A DNA stretch of 64,000 bases from Vandiemenella viatica. Its lineage: Eukaryota; Arthropoda; Insecta; Orthoptera; Morabidae. Numbering within the stretch: position 1 is the stretch's first letter; each line of letters begins with the position of its first letter. The translations under genes were made by a program, and so were the position numbers. Shown here in pieces: positions 10,260 through 20,340 of the stretch. Location of the stretch: assembly GCA_031002005.1 (NCBI GenBank), contig CM061914.1:193520685-193584684 (forward strand), given 5' to 3'. A model generated the notes under the pieces. That model was given only the letters and a program-made list of their open reading frames with translations. It made no database searches and had not been told where the DNA came from.

Positions 10260-10715
10260 GAACTGACAATTACTAATCGAAGTACAGTACTTCATACAGA
10301 AATACATATACATCAATTATATATACAGGGTTGCCAGGTCATTTAGAGCGTCAAAGTAGGTGGAAACCCAATTTTTAGGAAAAGTGTGAAATTTTGCTGC
10401 GGTTTGAAGAACTGCAGCTCGCTCAGTTTTGAGTTTAGAAAAAAACTTTGTACTATAAAAGTTGTAGGAAATTTTGGCCTCTTTCGAATTTAAAATAAAA
10501 CATTTCTTGCCAGGACTCATCAGGAAAGAATTATGGACGAAAAACTGAAAATAGTACCAAACTTTTGACGTTTTTTGGCCATAGAAAATTGTGCCGACGA
10601 TGTCGGAGGTCGAATGTTTGGTTTCTGTATACTGTCACCAATATGTACAAGATGAGAAAAAAATCTTCTGCGTGATATGATGTTTGTAAGAACCCTTTTT
10701 ACGATCCTGTAACTG
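10260..10715 (-). repeat. Dispersed repeat Y
   Basis: The minus strand matches 31145-31600 on the plus strand. Shared phrases include GGACTCATCAGGAAAGAATT/AACTCCTTCCTGATGAGTCC and TTGTACATATTGGTGA. Order and orientation relative to repeat X are the same at both loci (Y then X in sense), which supports one compound element. Confidence 0.7.
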
Positions 10716-10723
10716 GACTAATC

Positions 10724-11757
10724 TGAGACCTGGATAAGTCGAAATATTCAGTATTTCTCTAAAAGCTATTTCAGTGCATATTTTCCCACTATAATATATT
10801 AGACTTTTGTATCTCGAACCAGGGGCGTAGCTACTATGGGGCTAGGCGGTGCAGTGCACCGGGGCCCTCACGCTCAGGGGGCCCCCAAGCATACCTCAAG
10901 AGGCCCCAAAGCGCACCTCCAGGGGCCTTCAAGCGCAGTTTAGAGGGCCCCACGAGCCTTCACGGCAAACTGGCGACCTTTTTTTTTTTTTAGCTCTACC
11001 GTCGCCTAAGGGGCCCCTGAGAGTACAAGAGCCCCTCACTAAGGGCCCCCGCTGTGCTCAGGGGGGCCCCAACCACTGCTCAGGGGCCCCTAAAGAATAA
11101 TTCAAGGGCCGTCATCCTCAGTTCAGGGGGCCCCTACCAGCACACAAAGCAAAAAAAAGGTCGCCCGTCTGACCTGAGGGCCCAAAATAAATTTTTTGCA
11201 CCGGGGCCCTTGTTGACCTAGCTACGTCACTGTCTCGAACATCAGTGTTTGATTCTACTATGTAACTCGATGATTTTAAATTAATAACCTCTAAATCTCG
11301 AAGAAAAAAATAAGGTACCGGTACCCGTATTAAGAATATTGCCGGCATATTTTCTTAGAAGTAATTGACGAGAAAATGACTATAGAAAAATTCTACATTG
11401 ATAATAATTGTACTACACATAATGATATTCCACAAATGAAAGCAGTTAAAATTCAATATCTGCCTGCCAGTATAACATCAAAACGACGTCCAACAGACCA
11501 AGGCATCAACAAAACTTGAAATCATTGTATCGAACGGAAGTAGTCAAGAACATGTTAGATAATACGTATGGAGAAAACTGAGTTCTACTATCGACGTGTT
11601 GCAAGCCATGAGAATGGCTGACAAATCGTGGTAAAATTCTGCTAGACGAACATGTACAGTAGACAGAAACCTATCTAACTCAAAATCCTTTATAAGTCGA
11701 AACTTCTATAAATCGAATTTTTCGCGTCTCCCTTGAAGTTCGACTTACCGTGGTTCT
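10724..11757. mobile_element. Possible pogo/Tigger-like element split by a hAT MITE
   Basis: The left part GAGACCTGGATAAGTCGAA and the right part TTCGACTTACCGTGGTTCTG are imperfect inverted repeats resembling pogo-type termini (AACC..GATAAGTCGAA). TA-like bases flank the right end (GTTGTATA). There is no transposase content. The left boundary is uncertain. Confidence 0.4.
10820..11232. mobile_element. GC-rich hAT MITE
   Basis: Termini CAGGGGCGTAGCTA and TAGCTACGTCACTG are inverted repeats. The perfect 8-bp duplication TCTCGAAC flanks them (10812-10819 and 11233-11240). The interior consists largely of GGGGCCCC/CAGGGG-type motifs. It has open frames on both strands only because it is GC-rich, and no coding function is inferred. 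Confidence 0.93.
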
Positions 11758-12900
11758 GTTGTATAACCTTCTTTTAGAAACGCATGATGTTCCAAACCCC
11801 ACAGTTATCCATGGTTTTTTGTTCATTTCGAAGAGCACGACACCTTTTCGGGGGAAACAAATTTCAAACTAATACAAGACAATGTTATAAAAAATTTTAT
11901 AACATTTCTATATAGACTAATTGAGTATCGTAAGAATCATTTCTGTTATTTATCAATGCAGCAAACTATTTCTCCCACCAACGTATTTGGGTCACGATAA
12001 AATAAATAAGATCATGGAAATAAGATGCCATAATAATCAGAGAATATATAATACTGCCGCATATTTGATATATTACCATAAAGACTAGTAAACCTTGTTC
12101 TGTTGGATATTTCGATCTAATATTTACATACATTTTCACGTTGCCATTAAACATAGAACGTATAATCTAATTTGTGGATTATAATATCTGATTTGACGAA
12201 ATAGTACTGAGTTCAAGAAGGATTTGCTGACGTAATACAGCAGCGGAGTCCAGAGCATTGTTGGGATGGTCCATGGGTAGAGGTTTGTAGCCCCCAATTT
12301 AAAGCTTATTGTTTCTGGCTTAGTCTGTCTGCGGTACCATTAAAGGTTGGTTGTGCTGTCCGTGCCTTCTCGGTTGTATCTCCAAAAAGTTATTAAAAGT
12401 CTAGATATTAGTTTGAAAGTATTTACCCTTATTTCTATATCATCTTCGTGAGTGTTTTTGGTTTTACCCACATTTCTACGTAAACTTTCACTTTTAATTT
12501 TTTTAAAGTACCTAAGCAGACTTGCCAACAATCTGAAGGAATCACCTGAGATGTGACAATGAGTGACTGGATTTTTATCAGGTATATATTTTAATTAGAT
12601 CTAGCAATCTTCTGAATATTTATTAAACGTTTAGTTTAAGCTGAATTACTGCTCCTGGTGTTGAGGTAACCTTATTCCGTGAAACTTGAGCACATTAAAC
12701 ATAAACTTGCTGAACTCGTTAAGCTTTCTCTTTTTATGTGATTATTGCATGCCATTTCTTCCACAGTTGCTTGTTAAATTAATTCTTTAATAATTACGCC
12801 AATATCGGTATACTTTCTCTTCTTTGTGAACAATCTTTCGTTTTAAGTAAAGATTAATTGTCTTAATTACCTAACCGGGCTAGTGTTCACTGGTGACCGC
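11758..12900. other. Unassigned AT-rich DNA
   Basis: No gene, TIR pair or retroelement domain was recognised. Confidence 0.4.
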
Positions 12901-12942
12901 GATCTGCCATATAGGAACCCTTTTCTTTCTTTTTATTTTCAG

Positions 12943-13078
12943 TCTGAAGATTTCTTTACGGACAACATGTGAAGAACAGTTTTTGAAGTTATTGCCAGTG
13001 GAGGAGGCAGACCGAAGTATCAATACACACTATGCCTATAGTATTGTTTGGAGGGCACTCTTCAATGTTATAGTATGA
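12943..13078 (+). other. Weak candidate exon with good acceptor
   Basis: A long pyrimidine tract (TTTTCTTTCTTTTTATTTTCAG) ends at 12942 and is followed by an open frame of about 45 codons ending in a stop. No domain is recognised and no donor pairs with it. It is listed only because the acceptor is near-ideal. Confidence 0.15.
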
Positions 13079-13441
13079 AATTAGGGAGTAGTTTACATCG
13101 CGATACATGATGCCAATAAAATGGTGCTCATGAAAGCAGCGTGAATTAATTCAATTCAGAGTGCCTTATGCTGTAACTAGGAGTTTCAGTTGTTATTCTG
13201 GTCCAGCACAATCTCTGTTAGTTTTTCCGTTACAAAATTGGAGCTTAAATTTAGAGCTTTAATAACGAATTGTTATAATAACAGTATCTCATTTTGGTGG
13301 CATCATGTATCGCTACTTAAACTTTGTCTTCTTCCCATGTGCCATTACGGTTGGATACATGTGGTTTCCGATCCGCCTTCAGGATATCAGTTTATGTTTA
13401 TATTGTACAGCTTTAAATTATTGTGACCTCGCTACGCTTCA

Positions 13442-14183
13442 TAGTGGTTGTTGGTTCGAGCGCAACGTCAGGGTCCCAAGAAGTAAATGTGCTATCGGTC
13501 TGAAATTTACTACACACGTTCCTAAATGCATATTATTTCATAAAACGGTGCATATGAAGCCGTCAAGCGTATGAAAAATGTATAAAGTTGTTTGAAATAT
13601 GGGTAGCTCGTTAGAAGTAATCACACAATAAATGTTATTACCGCCCACGTTATTGCATGTTGATATTTTTCTGCGTGTTTCTTACTTTTAACTATTGGTC
13701 CAGGCTGCATTTCAACCTAACCACAACTGCTATTAACAAAAATTTAAACTAACTTAAATTCTCTGTATCCAACATCCGTTACGGTAGCGCCATGTTTTAC
13801 CCTGGAAGGTAGGCTGCCATGCAATATATCTTAGCATTGAAATCCAAAATGTCGCCACGCACATATGAATTGTAAATGTTAATGATTTTCTTCTTATCAA
13901 GTGTCGGTAATTTGCAGGTGGAAAGCAGTTTTTATCCAATAATGAAGACTTAAGAACACGTGGAATAAATATTAACAGCTAATAACGTGCATTTATTGCG
14001 TGATTACTTCTAACGAGCTACCCATATTTCAAACAACTTTATACATTTTTCGTACGCTTGACAGCTTTACATGCACCGTTTTATGAAATAATATGCATTT
14101 AGGAACGTGTGTAGTAAATTTCAGACCGATAGCACATTTCCTTCTTGGGACCCTGACGTTGCGCTCGAGCCGGTTGTAGTTGG
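13442..14183. repeat. Long inverted repeat (foldback), arms about 200-220 bp
   Basis: 13442-13665 and 13963-14183 are reverse complements at roughly 90% identity by eye. They share GTCAGGGTCCCAAGAAG, AATATGCATTTAGGAACGTG and GAGCTACCCATATTTC, separated by about 300 bp of unrelated sequence. No target duplication or coding sequence was found. It could be a foldback or MITE-type element, or two inverted copies of a repeat. Confidence 0.75.
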
Positions 14184-14439
14184 GTATAAATGTGGCCTGG
14201 ACCATGTTGTTGTTGTTGTTTTTAATTTTAAAAAAACCGCGCTGGTGGCATTGTGGCATCACAATCTAGAATTAAACCATTTGTTCCAATTCCCTAATCT
14301 CTTACTGACAAAATAAAACTGTCCCATTCCCTTTGTTGTCCATCCCCTCATAACCCTCTCCAATAAATGAAGGACTTTGAATCTCTTCCTACCACTTTCT
14401 CAATGAGTCCAGCCCAATTGAGATTTAGTTTACTACCAT

Positions 14440-14562
14440 ATGTTATTGTTCTTATAACTTTTATTCTTAAAATTGCACAGAATTTCTTCACGTTCGTGCA
14501 GTTCTGAAGATTTTAATGCCTTTGCTTCACTGCGATTGCTTGACTTTTTAGTTGTTGCCTTC
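14440..14562 (-). pseudogene. Second copy of the 6204-type MADF relic
   Basis: The reverse complement reads AAACAAG, then AAGGCAACAACTAAAAAG, then GCATTAAAATCTTCAGAACTGC. It is nearly identical to 6195-6300, including the AAACAAG leader. The homologous start codon is AAG instead of ATG. Homology stops near the YKN codons (14450), so only the first third of the MADF domain remains. Confidence 0.6.
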
Positions 14563-14949
14563 TTGTTTATCGAACTCGCACGTCAAAAGTTGGTCATAAA
14601 CCGAGTCCATTATCCTAAGTCAGCTGTCTTGAACCAGTTGACAAAAGGAGATTGACTATCAAGTGCTGCGTGGGCACCAAGATGTTTCACTCACTCCATC
14701 CAACTAGCATCATGTAAATGCGGTCTAATTGCCACACACGTGTCACATTTCTTGATGTGGACATCTCTCTAAGACAAACCCTCCACACCTCTGTGCATAT
14801 CAGGCGAACAAATTTACAACAGTACCCACACTTCTACAGTTGCTATCCCTTGCAAACCAGTCACTTTCCATTCAGCCTTACAGTTCGTAGGAGACACTTT
14901 CACAAATCACTTTCCTGCTATTCCTCACCAAAGTAAAATGCTGAAGTGA

Positions 14950-15165
14950 GTGAAAAACAAATATAATGAACATAAACATATACAATATTTTGGTTTTACA
15001 CCTTATCCATCTACCAGGGAACAAGTCATGAATAAGGTGTAAAACTGAAATATTGTATATGTTTTTGTACGTCACTAATGATTTTCACTTGTCGCAGCCT
15101 TAAACTTTGGTGAGTGATGAGTCATTTCCCCTTTCCTTTGTCATTTATATTGCTTAAGGCCATTC
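14950..15165. repeat. Hairpin repeat family H, copy 1
   Basis: An inverted pair (AACATATACAATATTTTGGTTTTACACCTTAT against its complement around 15030-15065) surrounds a short loop. It is followed by the family tail ACTTTGGTGAGTGATGAGTC ... TTTCCTTTGTCATTTAT. Further copies are near 28980, 29360, 30640, 35480, 37590 and 53150. Confidence 0.6.
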
Positions 15166-17087
15166 CTTTTTTCTTACTATCATTTCCTGTATTCCCAAAT
15201 ACTAATACAAGCCCTTATTTCCGCTGCTATCCTCGTGATTGTGTGGAAAAGCAAGTCTTCTGCTACCGCCCACCCTCTGATGTAGGCGTATAATGACTGA
15301 AATGTTTGGTTTGAAGAAATTGACGCGACTCCCATTCGGACAACTGAGATAATGTACTACTCACCTCATTCGGCAATTTTCGCTGCTCAGATTCTTAAAT
15401 TGCCCTCAACACTAATCGACAGGCAAACACGCCCACCTAGACCATTCAGCGGCAGCTCATATATCTCTTAACAATGCCAACACCTGTTTTATAGAGCTGT
15501 CAGTTTTTCATGATGTTTCCACCCATTCTGAATTACACACAAGGGAAGCAGCCTACCAACATATCCTAAAAACCAGCCATCTCCCTGGCATCATTCTCTG
15601 TTTACAATATAAGTTAATTAATTAATTTATTTTTTAAACAGATCCAAAATATATTTTTTGTGAATTATTAAAAAATGAAAATTTATTAATTTATTTTACT
15701 GGTCATTACTAAGATTAAATTATTCCATAATTATCATTGGTGAATGTCCTTCAATCCTCACCATTGCACCATCAGAAAGAATGTTATTAACGGGTCATTC
15801 CATGTCAAATCAACACAATTTTTGAACATTTTTATCTTACCATCTCCAATCTTGATGAAATTTGGTATATTATAAATTGACATAAAAACAAAGAATATTC
15901 CAAAATATAAATTGATATGTGTTTTGGTTTTGGAGTTACAGAGCTCTAAAGTTGCCAGATTTGTCCAAAAACTGCATGATCGGCATGTTTAAAAATTGCA
16001 TTTGCCGTTCACCTAATTAAGATAGGTTGTTGAACAAGATGTCATTTTAAAGCTCTTTCTTGGGGCTTTCATATGATATGCAACAATACAAGATTTTATT
16101 TTAAATTTCTTTTTAATTAAAATTAAATTTTTAAATTTTATTTTCTCAAAAAGGCAATTTTTTAAAATTTTGAAAAAAATCTCAGAACTTATTCATATTA
16201 CTGTTAACAAATTCTGAAAGTTTCATTTTGGGATCAAGATGGGTTCTCAAGGTACAAGAGCTTTTGGTTTGGAATGCTTGTTAAAAATTACAGAAATGAA
16301 AATGAAAATTTTTCAGGCAATTTTAATAATTTTATCTCAAATAATTTAACATATATTAAAGAATTAATATTTACAGCACATTAATTTTACAATATTTAAA
16401 GTTTCTGAAAACTTACACACTATCAGAAACTTTAAAAAACCTTTCCATTTAGTGTTGCTGCTTTGGATGTGATTGACTGAAACTTTCATTAGTTTTTAAA
16501 GTTTCCACTTCAGAAAGAGTGTACATTCGGCCTGTTGGATTCACTTTATGCAGAATATCTAATAAAGGAAGCCACAATACATCTGGATTTCTTGGATAGG
16601 AAAACGATGGTGAAGGACCAGCTGGTTTGAGGAATGTCACTTTTATTTCATCGGTGCTTTCATTTTTCTCTAAAACGTATGCAAGCCACCAATTGTTGCT
16701 ATATACAGCAGTGATATATCCATTGATATCAGCAAATGAGATATTTTCTTGTGATGTTATAACTGTTTGTTGTAATGAACTTTGTGATAAGGAAAATGTC
16801 TTTACAAACCATTTTAGTTGAGGATACCGCAGGTATAAAAGTATGAAATTTTTGAGTCCCTGGAATTGTCACTGTATTTTTAAAGCGCTCATCTAAAAAT
16901 ATTGCTGTTTCAATATGTTCTTCAGGGTGGCCACAAACCGGGAAAACCGGGAATATCGGGAATTATCAGGGAATTTCATCTAACCGGGAAATTTCATGGA
17001 AATATCAGGGTATTCTGGTAATTTCGAAAATAATCAGGGAATTCAATTGCGACTACTCGGAATTTGGATATTTTTTAAGGTCGTCTT

Positions 17088-18110
17088 GAATTTATTTTAA
17101 TAATGAAATTTCTCATTAGATTATTATACTTATATACATTTAACATAAAATAGCCAACGATAGTGTAAACAGCGCGCTAGAACTCGCCACGAGTACCTTC
17201 GACTAGCGCCAAAAAGCCGACACCGATGTTGCGTCACTCGCGAGCAACCACGCGAGAAGACCGGCGTGCGTACCACGTGCTCCTGCATTGTTATCTCGAC
17301 TCGCGAAAGTGTAAATGTGGCATTAGAATACTGGAACTATATGCTATGTAGCTATAGATAGCCCTATGGTCAGTTGAGTTTGCTAGCTAAGCGACAATCG
17401 CTTCATTTGTCATTAAATTTCGTCTGCTGTTTGCAAACACAGCAAGCGCATATCGTGTGATAATATCTAATTTAAAAGTGAAAGTATTTTCTAAATATCG
17501 TTATTATAGTTTAATATCAAATGGTAAGTTTTTCTTAATTTTTATGATTATGTGGAAGAAAGATTGTTACTTTTTAAGTTATTAATTTATTTTAATCGTT
17601 AAATTTCTCATTAAACATTTCAGCTTATGTATTTTTAACCTGAAATAGCCGATAAAAGGGTATAAATAATTTATTTTACTGATCATTAACTCTTGGTATT
17701 TTTTTCTCGCAATGTTAATTACCGTTATCTGTGTTCGATAGTCAAAGTTTTTTCGAATGTTGATTCGATGCGACCGTTTAAACAGCGTATTAGCGCCATG
17801 GAGGAAGGAAATTTCCTTCCTCCGTGATTAGCGCTAGCAACGAGTGTATTTGACTCGCACCAAACACCCGACACAGAAGCGAGCGGCACTCGCGAGCAAC
17901 TACGCGAGAAGACCAATGCGAGCGTACCGTGTGTTCAAGCAGTGCTATCTCGATTCGAATAAGCTCGCGCGAAAGTGTAAATGTGTCTTAAGAATAACCC
18001 GAGACACATCTCGCCCGGTCACATATAATTTTAAAGTGGAAATGTTTTCTAAATATCGTTGGTTTTAGTTCATTATCAAATGGAAATTTTTCTTAATTTT
18101 TATGATTATA
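17088..18110. repeat. Direct duplication inside the hAT 5' region
   Basis: About 17088-17565 and 17577-18110 are diverged direct copies. Shared phrases are GAAATTTCTCATTA, ACTCGCGAGCAAC(C/T)ACGCGAGAAGACC and CGCGAAAGTGTAAATGTG. It lies upstream of the transposase relic. The second copy carries the 30-bp P-type footprint at 17797-17826. Confidence 0.75.
17789..17834. other. P-type transposon excision footprint
   Basis: The second hAT repeat copy contains a 30-bp near-perfect palindrome (17797-17826) with 14 bases from each end of the P-type TIR (CATGGAGGAAGGAA and TTCCTTCCTCCGTG). It is flanked by the perfect 8-bp direct repeat ATTAGCGC (17789-17796, 17827-17834). The same TIR bounds the elements at 56929 and 58710. 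P-element transposase cuts leave long TIR remnants between target duplications, exactly this form. Confidence 0.8.
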
Positions 18111-18289
18111 TCAAATTTTTCAATTGCAATTTTTTAAATTAATAATTATTTTTGAACATTCATTGGGTGGATGACAATTGCATTTTGGATGTTATTACTA
18201 TTGTTGAATTTTTATGTATTTAATTTCATTATAAAAATATCAATTTTTAAAATTTTCAGACTAATGAATTCCGCATGATAACACACTTT

Positions 18290-20340
18290 CAAAATGATTG
18301 GTTGATTAATCCAGATTTTAATATTTAGTTAAAAGACGTTAAAAATGATTCTTAAAGTGCAAAATGCAGACTTTGCAGTGCTACCTTTTCTTTAATTAAT
18401 ATGGATAAAACAGCTATCAAAAGTCATGCTAAATGAAACATACTAACAAACTTAAGAATTTCAAAACTATCTATCCTTTTCAAAGTCTTTTAAGTCAGTC
18501 GCAACAAACTAGTAATGAGATAATTAAACATGGTTTGTCTGAAAAATTTACTGTTTCTAATCCTATTACGACTCAGGATAAAGAACAAATTCCGGCTCCT
18601 TTCTTCTCAAAGAAGAAGTAAGCTTTGCAGTAATTCTTTGATGTATTCAGATATTGATGACTCACAAGTCAATGTGCACAGTGTGAAGTGACGTAGAGTT
18701 TTTTAAATGTTCAACGATAGTCAAATAGCCAGAGGAATGGAATTGCAGCGAACTAAAATTACTTACTCAGTTCTTCATGGGATTGCTCCTTATTATAAAA
18801 GTAGACTGATGGAATCTATAACTTTTTGTAATCATTTTGCTATAGGGTTTGATGAGTGACTCAACAAAGTTTGTGAAGAAACTCAAATGGATTTGGAGTA
18901 CTGTAAAGAATGAAGTTTGTGCACAATACTTAACATCTGCTTTTCTTTGTCACACAAGAGCTTCAGATATTCTTCTGTCCTTCAAGGAAATGCTTCAACT
19001 CCTTATAAGCCTTAAAAGTTTAAAAATCTCAATAGATGGACCAAATGTTAATCACAAATTTTTTGGAGAATTGAAAGCTGAGCTACAGAAAACTAGATAA
19101 ATAAATGACATGGTACTTGACATGGACAGCTGTGGTCTTCATAACATGCATGGAGGATTTAAATGTGGAAATGAGGTCACTAAATGGAATATTGTTCAGT
19201 TTTTATGGTCAATTTATTATCTGTTTAAAGAAGTACTGACACGCCACGCTCAGTTAACAGAGTATTCAGGATCAACTTTTTTCCTCAAAAATTTTGTGCA
19301 GCCCATTAGATTGAAAATTACAGTTGTCTGCTTGTGCTATCGAAATTATTCCTAATCTTAAAAAAATGGTGGAGGGATTTACAGCATGATAAAAAAGAAC
19401 TGACTAGCACCAGTTACAAAATTGTAACTGAGACTCTTTCAGATCCTTTGCTACCAGCAAAACTAGAATTTTTCAGTCATTACCAGCTGAATCACAACCA
19501 TTGCTACAAGAATATAAAACTGATGCTCCTATAGCACCATTTCTTCACAGATCTTTGGTGACAGTTCTCCATAGGATAATGCAAAGATTTATCAAAGCAG
19601 ATGTACTGAAGTCTGTTGACTCATTATCAAGTATAGACTTAACTGATGAAAACAATTTGATTTAATACAGTCAAATTGACATGGGATTTGGTACTAAAAA
19701 AGATATTAATTTTTTTAAAAAAAAAATCGCCAATCTCATGATTTTACAATTGCAGAAAGATGCCGCACCTGCTCTGAAAGCTTTTACAGGAAAATTGTTG
19801 TCACAATCAACCTTACTTTATAAACTTACCAAAGCAGTCTGATCGTAGTCTGGCACATTTTTTCGAAGTCTGAAGTAGGAGACTAAAAGCCTACTCACTA
19901 TTTTGAATGAAAATAATTGGATCAGTGGTAATGAGACTGATGAAATTAATCAAGATTTCAACAATTTATGTTCTCAATGTTCGACATTACAAGTTCTTAA
20001 AAATTATTCATGAACAAGTAAGCGCCTAGGTCATTTTTGGACATGCTAATCCAGTCAATAGTAAAACTTTTGAAGATAGTAATAATTTTATCTCGTGGCA
20101 ATGCTAATATTGAGAGAGGTTTTTCAGTAAATTCTGAAGGTTTAGTATAGAATATGAAAATTTAATTGCTCAGCAATTAATGTATGACTGTCTTAGGTGA
20201 AGCAAATGGGGATGTTGCAACTCTTTATGTTCCAAAATCTTTAGTTCATTCTTATCATAACTCACGTTCAAATTTATTTCAATAAATTGAACGCCGAAAA
20301 AAAGAAAAATAACTGAATCAGAAGATATGAAAAGAAAATA
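18290..20340 (+). pseudogene. hAT transposase relic
   Basis: The translation in shifting frames shows HFQNDWLINPDFNI, then a zinc-finger-like KCRLCSATFSLIN...SHAK.KHTNKLKNF (about 18300-18470). A catalytic-region stretch follows: KISIDGPNVNHKFFGELKAE (19026-19085) and MDSCGLHNMHGGFKCG (19122-19169). The C-terminal segment NANIERGFSVNSEGLV and LAQQLMYD lies at 20100-20200, matching the hAT dimerisation domain. Stops at about 18712, 19100 and 19673 and several frameshifts show it is dead. It is likely the remains of this element's own transposase. Confidence 0.78.

Noticed and set aside
10849..11100. 83-codon GC-rich frame
   Set aside because: Lies wholly inside a hAT MITE with TIRs and target duplication. 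The composition explains the open frame.
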